A stretch of DNA of 64,000 nt from Apteryx mantelli (Eukaryota > Chordata > Aves > Apterygiformes > Apterygidae). Location of the stretch: assembly GCF_036417845.1 (NCBI RefSeq), contig NC_089982.1, positions 42,371,684 to 42,435,683 on the forward strand, read 5' to 3'. Below, piece by piece: positions 40,401 to 52,400 of the stretch. A program made the translations under genes and the position numbers. Every line of letters starts with the position of its first letter. Within the stretch, counting starts at the first letter, position 1. The notes beneath the pieces were generated by a model, which saw only the letters and a list, made by a program, of their open reading frames with translations, was not told the DNA's origin and searched no databases.

Positions 40401-43400
40401 TGCATCAGTTTTAGACGCTAGCTGCCGCCGCCCATAATGTTCCTGTCACTAACACCAGAGAATTCCTCATCTTCCCTGCTTAGGAGATTTAGGAATTTTT
40501 AACTCACTAATGCAGAGCTGGATTTAGTGCTGGACAGTCAAGACTCTCAGGGTCTAGCACATAGCCAAGCCTTACCAAATCTAAGGCCCCCAAGAAAGTC
40601 TGGAAATCCTGTGAGTGACTGTAATGATTTGCAGATCCTGCAACAAGGGGAAAGGGTTGTGGAGAGCTTCAGCTTTGTGAGCTGCCCAGGCCTGCAGCAC
40701 TTTGGTCTCTGGTAACCACTCTTTATGCAGTCTTCAGAAAACCTAAACTCTTAGGGAATGCCCCAGAGCTGAGATTTCAGGCTTCCAGGCTCTGTAAAAA
40801 CTTGCATAAAGAACCAGTAAGCAAACGGATAGCATTCCATTGGAACTTTCCGTTTTTGCAAAATATGTAGGTTTTAACAAACCAGCACTTTTAATGCTTT
40901 TCATAAAGCTGTTTAGTTGGAAAGTCACCAGACAGCTGTACTTACATCTCTTTATGATCACTCTTTCCTCCCTTACCTTGTCTTTGTAACAGCTCTCAAA
41001 ACGCTTCGTTAACAAAACACCTTCTCCTAACGGTATAGTCTTCCATAAATTTGTGATAAAAGAAGATGATACTGCATACACATAGTAGGAATGATACATT
41101 TAGTTTAACATTACACATGAAGGATGTCATAGTTGAAAACGATAAACACAAATAAGATATCTGATTTCAAGAGTGTCTTAAAATTATTTGAAAAAACGTT
41201 TCCAGATTTTGGTTTCTGAAATGGGTGCAAATTATAAGACAGGATCTGTAATTAGATGCTGGGCCCATTTTATACAGACAAATATTAGTTAGCAAGGCAT
41301 TTGAAGGGGAGAATGTAGCCAGCATTTTACTGTCAGAGAGTTGAGAGTACTCTCAGAGAGTACTGTTGAGTACTACTTTGAGCAGAATCTAAAACTTTGA
41401 GCAGAAACTAAAATACCCTTTCTGAAAGAAAAGGCTCATCCTTGGTGTGTCTGAAATCAGAATTGTACCTGAGAACCAATGATACAAGATGTGGCTAAAC
41501 GGATTAATAAGGTATTAATCATTCAATGAAGAAATGAACAGCTTGCAAGAATTACATTGCAACTCTTAAGTCAGCCAGTATTGCATTCATTTCTTTCAAA
41601 AAAAGGGGGGGGGGGCACAATTAAAAGTAACTACTGCTGCTATGAAGAGTTATGTACATTTTTCATTCCTTTTCCCCTGTATGCTATAAATTTTTATTTC
41701 TATGTTTTTAAAGACAATCTATAATCTAACACAGTCAGGATAAGGCTTCTGTTCAAATACTGATATCTGTGTATTCTCTTGGGGAAAATTTGTGTATTTG
41801 TTAGGTGGAAGGTTAAGACAATTTGTGTTGAAAACGAAAACGTGTATACAGAAAAAATTAAAAGATATGCTACAGGCAGGAGGTTTTATACAATTATCTC
41901 CTTCCGGGCACATTAGTTAAAATTTATCTGCAATTATTAAAAACAGAGTCAATATAACTAAGTTTTTAGTCATCAGTTTTTTATTTACATCTATTTCAAT
42001 TGCCAGTCTGACAAGATCTACCTGGGACCCGAGACTGTGTCCTTTCCCGTCATAGGCTTTGCATGTCAAATCAATCCCAATTCTCTTCAACAGCAGTTTA
42101 TCACCAGAGACTTACTAAACAATTTCTCTGGATAAGAAATGAGGAGTGCCATTTGCTCTCCTTTCTCTGAGCTGCTACCTGTGCAAGGCTGACAAAAACA
42201 AAATGCCTTTTGCTATCAAAACACTACATAATGCATGTGCATAGGAAATAAATATACTAGTTATAAGTTGATAGTTTCTACGTGCTTTTCAAGAGATCTC
42301 ATATTGAAATTTATTTTAAATCAAAACTTGCCATGTTCTAGATTGGTTCAAACTTAAAAGATGCAAAAAAATCTGAACAGGATGAGGATTTTTTTAGAGA
42401 AAAATTACAGAAGAAATTATTCACTCTGAAGAAAACAAAACCCACATTTAACAAATTCTTCATCTTCCCTATACTGACAAGCCATGTACCATTAAATTGA
42501 TTTATTCTGGAAAATAGTTGAGCACAGATAACATATATTTGACTTTCAGGATGCTAGGTCACCCTGCAGTTTAGATTCCATTAACTTACCTTAATATACG
42601 AATGATTAATTTGCCCATAAGTGTCACAGTTAGAACAGATGCAGCTAAACTGATTGTGTTACTTCAGAGTTGCCATCTCCACATTGGTATAAGCATCAGT
42701 CTCAACCTGGGCTCAGTGTAAGAACTGCTATGTGCACTGGCCTGTCTTATCCAGGAGCAAAATGTAATAAGTAAGATCTCCTTCTGGCTTAAAAATAAGT
42801 GAATCAGACACTAGCAAAAAGGAGAAGATAAAAGTTCTAAATATGAAAAACTGTTATTTCTGCAATTATATTGCATGTGTGCTGAAAGAGGAAGAGTCTT
42901 TGGTCCAAATCCTCTGCTGCTGTAAATCAATTAACTTGAAATGTAGAAATAAAATCATTGGGACTGATTTAGCAATAGAAAATAAAAAGCCATTTTGGAT
43001 ATGTAAATGTTTCTTTAAAAATGCTAGTGGTTTGTGCAGCCATTCTATCCATTTGACACTTCAGTATAATTAAATTCAACAGTACCATACCTTCCGAAGA
43101 GGTTTGAGTTTGGTCTCCATTATAAAGTCGTACTTGCAGAGTTCACAACAGCGTGTGTCGGAGCTCTTAATCCACTGGTGCAGGCAGGCCTGGTGAACAA
43201 AGCGTAGGGTCCCTGTGCAGCGACACGGTGTGATGAGGGGACTTTCATCATCTCCCTCACAGTGACAGATCCTGACAGGAAGGACAGCAATAGCTAGTAA
43301 GGGAACTTGCCAAGGAGCAATGCAAAGGCTCTGGTTTATTTACACTGCTTCATTTTCAGATTTGATATTCATAAGAGTCAAAGCATACAACCTTTTAGAT

Positions 43401-46400
43401 TAAGGAGCAGGAACATAATTGCTTGTTCCTTTCTGCTGCTTCCTAATTTCTCTTCAGTTTGTTATTTCTCTTTGAATTTGCTATGCAGGCTGAAGGTGAA
43501 TCGATAGAAATAATACTGGTTTTCCCTTTTATGCAAGGCAAAACCTTTAAGACACAAATCTGTGATCTTCTATATAGCTAGGGTTGAATAGTTATTGGTC
43601 TGTAAGTAATTTCGCTAAAATACTCAAAGTTAGCAGAATGTAATCCCAAACTGAAAATATCCAGTATGAAAAGTACAAAACCCTCCTAAGATACCTCTTT
43701 GGAGTTATATGGTTAAAGATTTGAGTATTCTAGAATAACGTGTTTAGCATAGCGTACACACACATGCACACACTTCTTGGGAGGCAGGAGTTAAAAAGTC
43801 ATGGTCCTTCCTCTTTTTCAGTCTTCACTGTCCCTTGAAGCAGATAGCTGCATTATCTGGGAAGACAAAAACTACAGCTGTAAGTAGACCCTAAAATAGA
43901 GGTTGGTCCCAGAGCGGTTGTTGCCTCGTAATGGGATACAGAGCTTTTCACACTGCGGTTTTGCAGTTTTGCTTAAAATCATCAGTGTCCTAATATCACA
44001 AGGTGATCGCTTTTCCTGTGACCTGTGTCCAAATGTCTTGGTGATCTTGCTCAGCTCCAAACAAACTCCTGAGCACATCAGGAAAGCAGTCGTCAAAACC
44101 AATGACAGCTTTATTGGCAGGAGCCTATAACAGCAAAGAAAGTCCTATGGCAAGCAGATTGTTTATCCAAACAGCTGAAGTGAAGGAAGGTTCACCTCAA
44201 TGAAGAGTAACCCCCCTCCCACCGCCACCCTAGAAAAAAACACAACAAAAACCCAGCTCTTAATTCACCTTCTAAGAGTCCAATTGGCAAGTAAGGGGGA
44301 AACTAAGCTGAAGCCTGAGATGTGTCACTTCAAAATAGAGAAGTAATAACAACGGTCGATCCTTGTGTCACGCAAATGAAACTTCAGTTTAGAAAGTCAG
44401 CCCGTACGAAAGGCCTGCTCGGTTAGGTGCCTGCAGAAGAGCCTGCACAAGTCGAAGGAATAACTCTCCCTTTACGCAGACAACTGCGGCCACACAGCTC
44501 TGGGGGTAGGAAAAGGGCCAGGGATGGCCCTGCCATGAGGTAGGTCCTGCTACCAGCCCCGTTAGGGAAGACTTGTGACATTCTTCGTAGCAGGGGAGCA
44601 CGGCACAAGGTACAGGGCAGCCTGGCAGAGACACCCGGTATACGGTTGGCTACAGCACAGCACAGACGCTGCCTAGTCTACGAGCAGGAGGAGGAGAAGC
44701 AGGAAATTTGAAAGCCTGAATGAAAAACATGGACCAAACCCAGCAGCTTTACTATTCTCCCATGGTACAGCCTAGAGCCATGAGAAAATGAAACTACAAT
44801 ATTGGGAAAGCAGAGCAAAGCTGCTTTGCCAGACACACAGCCAGAGACAAAAAAGTCACCAAAAGGCTCAGGAAGCTCAGGAAACCTCCGGCATGAAAGC
44901 CAAGTTTTCAGCATCTTCAGTGATGCCTGTGGACTAAACAGCCTCTTCTACCCCATGGCAGGGGAGGGGGGAGGAAGGGAGGGAGGAGGAAATCCCCACA
45001 ACTTGTATCTTGCACAAAAACATTTTTTGTGACAAATTCGTATTTTACAAGAACTCCATTTACATTCTTTCTTTCACTAACCCAGCCAAGCTAAATGCAT
45101 CAGTGGCTAAGTTCTTATATGGAAAGTTTCTGTGTGCTGACTTCTTACTGACCTTAAGTAGAACTACATTTTCAAAACACTGAATAAACAGCTCTTTTTC
45201 CAACAAATGCATTCCCAGACGAGAGTTACATAAAAAACAACATCATTTTCTTTTTAAATTAAAGTTGTTCCCCAAAGGAAAACTAGTAGTCTTTGTTCAT
45301 TTTAATCCAAGCTATATATAATTTATTTTACAGGCTTTAGCATTTAAGCTATTTAGAAATTAGACAAGTAAGCTAGGTACCCAAGAGTCTTTTTTCTACT
45401 ACTGTCAGAATTGTTTTACATTATTTTAAGAGCTAAAATACAAGCCTAAGAGTCCACTGGGATCTTCAAATGAAGTGACATTGCAAATTTGAAAGGAATA
45501 AAAGTATTCTCCAGTAGAAATACTTTTACAAAAAAAATTATACGAATTATACATTCCATTTGTGCTTTCGGTGTACGGAAGTTACAGGCTCCATGTATAA
45601 ATAACAGGGTGACATTAAGAACCTACATTATATGAAAGCTCCAACTAAATAATCTAATGGTCTCTTCTAGCTTTCTAACCATGAAGTATGTAATGAGAAT
45701 AAAATCAAACTTGAAATGGAATTAAAATCCAGGCAAAATGACTATAGGCATGGTTTTCATTAGCTCAAACACTCTTTGGTGCACCCTAGTTCTTTATAAT
45801 TTGTTTATTCAGAAGAAATCAGCTTAGAAGAAACTGGTGCTACCTAAACATACAATCACAGTCTTTAAAGATATTTGAGTGCCTAATATCCATTGCAATA
45901 GACTGTTGGCGAATGGCTTAAATATCTTTTAAAGATTTGGGCCAGATAACCTGTAAATATCTTGATTAGCCATGAGCACTGAACCAGAATTTTGTCCATC
46001 TTTGCCCTCTGCTGGATTGACCTATCATGTATGTAGTCATTAACATGAATTACAGAAAATAAAGTGCAAAATGTTTTTGAAAAATGCGTTGTGCAAACAG
46101 AACTGAGGTAGCAATAGAAAGCACAGACTTATCTGAACTGTATCTAAACTAAATGGACAGCAAAGTACTTCTGTTCCAGTCTCCTGTTTTTAGATGATCG
46201 CATTTGTTCAAAAGTTTCAGCCATCAGATTGGCATTTTACAGGACTGATTTCATCCTGAGAGCAAAATTTTCAGGAAAAATTGCTCATCTGCATTTGAAA
46301 TGAGTTGAATGAAAAAAAAAATCACTCTTCACTGTAAAACAAACAAACAAAAAATTGCTAAACCAATACTGATTTATTTACAAGTTGTAGAACAGCACTG

Positions 46401-49400
46401 ATCATGGTTAATAGCTGCAGTTTCAGCTGTTCAAACACACTCAGAGAAGTTATGTACTCAGCTTTTCTCAACTTTCTAGTCCTTCAGCAGAAAAACGGGC
46501 TTTATTACAGTGCAATACTTTTTACTCTCTGGAAAAGGAGGGGAGAGAAGGAAACCAGTTCGCTGGATGAGACCGAATCCCTTTATAATCATGGATTGGG
46601 CATGCAGAAAAATATTTTGCAATTTTGCCAGCTCACTGTTTTAAAGATCCCTGCATACGAACAGGACCTTGATTGCCTAGGGGAAAAGATAAGAACCATG
46701 ACTGCGCTTAGGCCAAGCTTCAAAGGAGTTTTTGCTCTATGAATCATGTGTACCCCAGAAAACAGAGAATATATAAGGTATTAGACGCTCTTCTGAGTCA
46801 GATACACATAAACTGTACGTGTGTGTCTATACAGACATACACCTACACACAGAGATTACAGAATAGATATCTTTTCTTTAAGAAGCTCACTATGAAATTT
46901 TATGAAATAATACTGTAACAATGCACAGTCATTGTTATGCCTATGTTTCTGCTTTATATGAGTGTTTTATTACACAGTTACATACTTCTCTAGCCCAGAA
47001 ATATTTCTGCAACCTTCAGCACACAGATGTACCAAATGGAGGAATTTATGCAAACACTGTGCATATATCTGACAAAAATCCTTCATCATTTATAATGTAA
47101 TAAATTAGCAAAATGACAAAACACTTTGGGGAAAAATAATAAAAAATGAGAAACTGAAAAAAAATTAGTCTTTGCGAAAGATTTTGCATAATTTATACAA
47201 AAACATTTGCGGATTTATTTTGCACGTTCCCTACAGAAAACCCAATTCTCAAACAGAAACATAGAATAATACAGTTTTTAATTTTTTTAGAGATGTAAAT
47301 AGAAATTAAAAGCTAAGTATGTTTGCTAAAAAATTTTTTTTAATTTTCAGTATTTCTTTTTGTTTAGAATATTAGTTGATAAAATATTGTGCCTTGAGCA
47401 CAATCAAATGATGCTGAAAACTTGACTGATAAAGTAGTGATTAAGAAACTGTATATGACATATTAAACATTGCACCATAATGACTATGCAAAAGCAAGTA
47501 AAGTTGCTAGTAATTTAGGATATACTGTCTCCTTCACAAAGAGCACGCTGACACTATATACACATACATGTATGTGTGTGTGTGTGTGTGTATATATGAG
47601 AAATTTCTTGTTAGATTAAAATTATGAGATGCTGCTAAAGCACTCAAAAGTTAGACATCTACAGAATTTGGTATTATCAAACTGTCTTCAATTCCATGAC
47701 TATGAAATTTTTTTCCCTTGTTTCCCCGATCCTGTTTATTATAAATGTTAAAAGGCAGAAAGGGAAGTATAAAGCAAGTTTGTAGATATTCATACACTAA
47801 TTGAATTTAGGCCGATTCTCCTCAAAGCTGCAAGAGATATCCTGGATGACTGTCGCACTCTCCCTCCCCTTACTTCTCATCAAATTAAGATTTTTTTTTT
47901 CCATACAGACAAACCAGTGGTTCTTGCATAATCTCACTTTTAATGGGCAATTACAATGTATTAAGCAAAGAGCTCACATAGAAAAATTTCAAGTTTTCCC
48001 TACAGTGGTTTAGTTTGGCAAAATCATAGCTACCAAAAATAGGATCTTAAAAAACACTAGGTAACCTTAAGTGGTTTGTCACCATCTGAGCTACTTATTA
48101 GAAGAGATAGATTGCAACAGGTTTGTAGCTTTTTTCTTCTCATGCAAGGTACCAATTTTGCTTTCAAGAGAACAGCTGCTAAACTCTACCCTTATTAGCA
48201 GAATAGCAGTTATCCTAACCTGCATTCCACTAATCCACTTTACTCTTCTGTAACTAAGAAAATAGGCCAGTTTCTGTGCTGCTGTAGTGAAGTACAGAAT
48301 GCACTTATTTCACAAGTCTCATGTGCATCTTGAAATTTCGCGTCCTGTCCTTATGCAGCTGATGCGCACTTGTCTATGAGATTATCTATACAACTGATTT
48401 CCACAAATGACTATTTGTCAAAGGAAGCTGATCAAGGATACGAATGAATCAGCATGTCCATCCTTGCCCCTCAGGCTACGTTAAGAATCTCGACATTGGA
48501 GTAGTGCAGGTGGAAAAGAGTTTGCAGTTATTTTGCACAATCGGAACCCCTTCAGTGGATTTTGTGTTAAAGAAGTGGTGTCAATTTGGCACTTACAAAG
48601 ACAAAGTACCTAATACAATTTTCCAGGATTTTTGGCCATTACTTACAGACAAAAGGCTTAATTACAGCAAGGTAGTGGAGATAGTTCTTACACACTTTCT
48701 TACAAATGCACCGGGCCAAATTTTGTCTTCATTAACATCTGTACAACCCAGAGGAATGCCTCTGAGGCTTTCAAGAATGGAAGAGTGTTGGACAATATGG
48801 GGGCATGTGCACACTGCCAGTGATGATGTATGATGATGTTTAATAGCTATAAATGACATCGTGTGTGCAAAAGCTGTATTGTCCTCTAATATTTCTGGGT
48901 GCTATACAGCTAAATCTACATTAACAAGTAGTGCAGTGTAAGTGCAGCAAATCTGTTGAGAAAAACAGCTAAAAACCTGATATCCACATCGTGTGCATTT
49001 TGCTTGGAGTTGCTTTGGACCAGTCCAAAGTCTACTCTTTGAACTGGTTCTGTGGACTTAATGCTGATTTGAAGTTGGATCCCAAGTACATCTTTCAGTC
49101 TAATTTCACTCAAAGGGAGTATAGTTTGAGCACCCTGAGACCAACCCTCAATGAGGACCAGAACATGGTAACAGTAAAGGCGTGCACGAGATTTGCTTCA
49201 AGCAGGCTCATTATCTGAACTAGAGCACCTGTGGAGACCCCTTTGCTGATTAAATTAGGAGGAACTACTGTCTTGTGATTGTTGTATGTTTACTGACACT
49301 TTCTACACACTGTGATCTGCGGCACAACAATAAACTAAGGCTGATGCCCAATACCCATACTCTCATTTTCTTGGGGATAGAAGTACACCAGTAGAATAGA

Positions 49401-52400
49401 AAGGCTTTCAAACTCTTAATAGATACAACTAATAAAATGGGAAAACATCTTCCCTGTATAAATATGCTCAAGGAAGATAATACCTATTCCAAAAATTACT
49501 ATTTTTAATGATAAAGTACTGAATAGGCAGGCAAAATCTTGCCCATTATTGGAAAGTAAATCTGGACTCACAACGATTATTCAAAGACAAATTCTTACCT
49601 TGTTCACGAACATTCAGTGGGTACATCCCAGTGCTGCGTCCCACTGTTACTAAAGGGAGCTTAGTCAGGGCACAGCTGACGAATCCTGCATCAAGTGAGT
49701 GACTCGCTCTGGTTTTGGCTGTGAAGATGATTAGCAGCCAGCACAAATTACAGTGAGCCCCTAGATTATTTTAAGTGGACCAAAAGGAAACAATTCCACA
49801 AGTTTGTAAGAGGATCCACAAACTGCTTTGGTTATTGTCTGATAATCTACAGAAAACTGTTCTCTAGTCCAAAAAAAGATGTTCTGCCTTTCTGCCAGTT
49901 TCTGTAGCGGTTTGGTGAGGAACCACAGATAGACAGAACCTAAAGTTAGAGCAAACAGTTTATGAAAAACTCACAGCAAATAATAAACTCATTAATTAAA
50001 AAAAAAAAATCGAACTCTGCTACTGCATAATTCATTGGAAAAAAACAGTTAAATTTTCTAAGTGTGTTCAGCCAGCAACAAGCTACAGCATGCTATGTTT
50101 CTCTTGCTTCCATTTTGCAGGCTTGTTTTTTTAATTTTGTTTTCCATTTTTTCTACTGTTAAATCATAAAATAATCTAAATGACAAATTGGTGTTCCTCT
50201 CCATTTAAACACAGCATGAATGAAGCACATTAATTCTGCGTACTGAATGTAATCAATTTGTATATGTCTGCCCTGTCGCTCCTGCCCTTCCATTATGCTA
50301 TACAGTCAGCTACCTTTATCTGACTAGAGAAAAACACATTTTCAGAATGTTGCACCACACCAGTATAATTTCGTAACAGTCTGGGTAAAGCTCTCTCTTG
50401 ATTTCTGTAAACGTGATCAGATTTTATAAGAGACCCAAGAACAAAATACATTAGCAAAACCACACTAAAGCATTTATTTCATCCACATTTCTTGTCCTTC
50501 TATTAATCTTCCATTATAGGTGATAAATAGTATGTCTAACCATGTAAAGAGTTATGAGTAATTCCTGCCCCAGATGTACTGTCAGTGCTACTCAAAATAG
50601 GTGTCAGACAAGACTTACTGCACCAAACACAAGATTAAAGAACTAAGGACTACAACTTAAAAAATGAATTTAGATTTCCTCCCACCCTTCTAGTGAAAGT
50701 CAAAGCTTTAAATAATTAAACTCCCTATAGAATATAAGCAAGCTTTAAGTGTTTAATAATGGGACCCTTAAAACCAAGCACTTCCTCTCACCCAAACTTT
50801 CTAGCAGAAAGTGGTGCCATTTCACCTATTCGCATTAAGCAGATGTTAGATAAAATAATAACAGGTTTTGAGAGAGAAAACCAGAACCCAGAGTCACTTC
50901 GCCTCAGCAAGTGACCCTAACCACAACAAAGACATGGCCGCCTTCTTCGGGGTTTCCTTATATCCTTCCAAATCATGGATAGCTTCCAGAAGAGACTGCA
51001 TAACCAGATGGCTAAAGAGGTGACAGATGGGGCTTTGAACTGGCAGGCACAGAAGAGAATTAACCAGGATTTCATACTGCTTCAAAGAGTGATGAACCAC
51101 TAGACCATCATCTACAGGAGGAGAGAGACACTATCAAACAAGTCACTTTGTACAAAGAAGGCTTTAAACAGGAAAGTAAGCTGCAATCTCAGTTCTTTAA
51201 AAGGAAGGGGTGAGGAGCCAACATGCAGGACATCTCATTCAGAGTTCTGGTACCTCATGAAGGGATGTATCATCCTGAGACCCCGAGTACGGCACTCTCA
51301 TCCCAGGGAGGAGCAAGTCAAGAACAATCTTCATCCTGACACTATACAGGCTGGCAGTTCAGCACCCTGTAGTTCTTAGTGGTTTTGGAGGGCTCTGCAT
51401 GGTGTTTCAGGTCTACATATTTTGCACTGCAGTTTATTTACTGGATACAGCTTCACAGTTTCAGCATGCATATTTCAAATGAGGGTTAAATCCTTAACCT
51501 CTCCCCATTCTTCTCCCATTATTCTGGCACATCCCATTCTTCTATTTACTCCTCAAATGAGAGCCTTCATTTACCTGACTATATATAGATCCATCCATGG
51601 AGTTCAGAAAAAACAAAATTCTGCTTCTGATACGCATTTTATCACAGTGAGAAACTCTCTCTTATTTAAATGCAAGTGGTTTCTTTCACTGTAATGAATT
51701 CCACTTCAACTAATTACAGTTCAGTGTTATCATTGAAATGACTGGATCAGTACTACCAAAATATTTAAGACCAAAAACATAACTAGTGAAACAGAAAATA
51801 TATTTCAGTTGTCCTATAATAAATAATAAAAATAAATATATCATAGCATTAATTCAGAGTCAATGCATGAGGCACTTATGATATATTAGTTATTAGTGGT
51901 AATATCAACTAACACTTTTTTTTTCCTTATGCAAAAAAACATGGAACTAAATTCTCACAATCCATTCACTTTATGAGGTCCCACACATAACTTTTCCCTT
52001 TAGGGAGACTACCGTGGTACAGACCAGAAAAAGATATTTCTGAGGTTGCTCTTCAAGGATGCAGAGACATGGCAGGTTGCAGAATGAAGTATATATGAGG
52101 AAAATCTCAGATATAGGGCAGCTTAGGAAAAGGGGGAATCCAACTGCATGATTTATAAAGCCTACTCTGTGAATCTCAAAAAAGTTTAGGTGCCGTAACA
52201 ACTCAGCATTGTCAAAACTTAGGTAGTTGTCCATAATTAGAGAAGCAGAAACCTTGCCTTCTAATGGACTCCAGAGAAGAGGGAGAGGTTCAAGAAAGAG
52301 GTTGTAAAGACAGTAGATCATGATGGATGTCATACCATTGTTTCATCATTTTAGAATGACAAAAGAGGGGAAACGTCTCACTTGAAGTGATCCAAAATGC

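Larger units (their letters stand above)
25324..43090 (-). other. MARCHF1 large intron
   Basis: A 17.8 kb AT-rich intron. It contains a 13 bp perfect tandem repeat (29688-29713), a (CA)12(TA)n microsatellite (34454-34489), A22 (35809-35830), a C-rich pyrimidine run (38722-38744), a 19 bp tandem duplication (41375-41412), G11 (41605-41615) and G/T tracts. Open frames here, including the 120-codon one at 31080-31442 (minus), resemble no protein I know. Confidence 0.75.

Noticed and set aside
40743-41099. 118-codon minus-strand open frame
   Set aside because: No similarity or splice-site context; expected by chance in a window of this size.
46404-46742. 112-codon plus-strand open frame
   Set aside because: Composition like translated noncoding AT-rich DNA, no motif, antisense to MARCHF1.
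48444-48833. 129-codon plus-strand open frame
   Set aside because: No family similarity recognised, antisense in a MARCHF1 intron, no splice or promoter context; likely chance or an old repeat.
51971-52333. 120-codon minus-strand open frame in the MARCHF1 intron
   Set aside because: Hydrophobic but no known family and no splice-site support for an extra exon.
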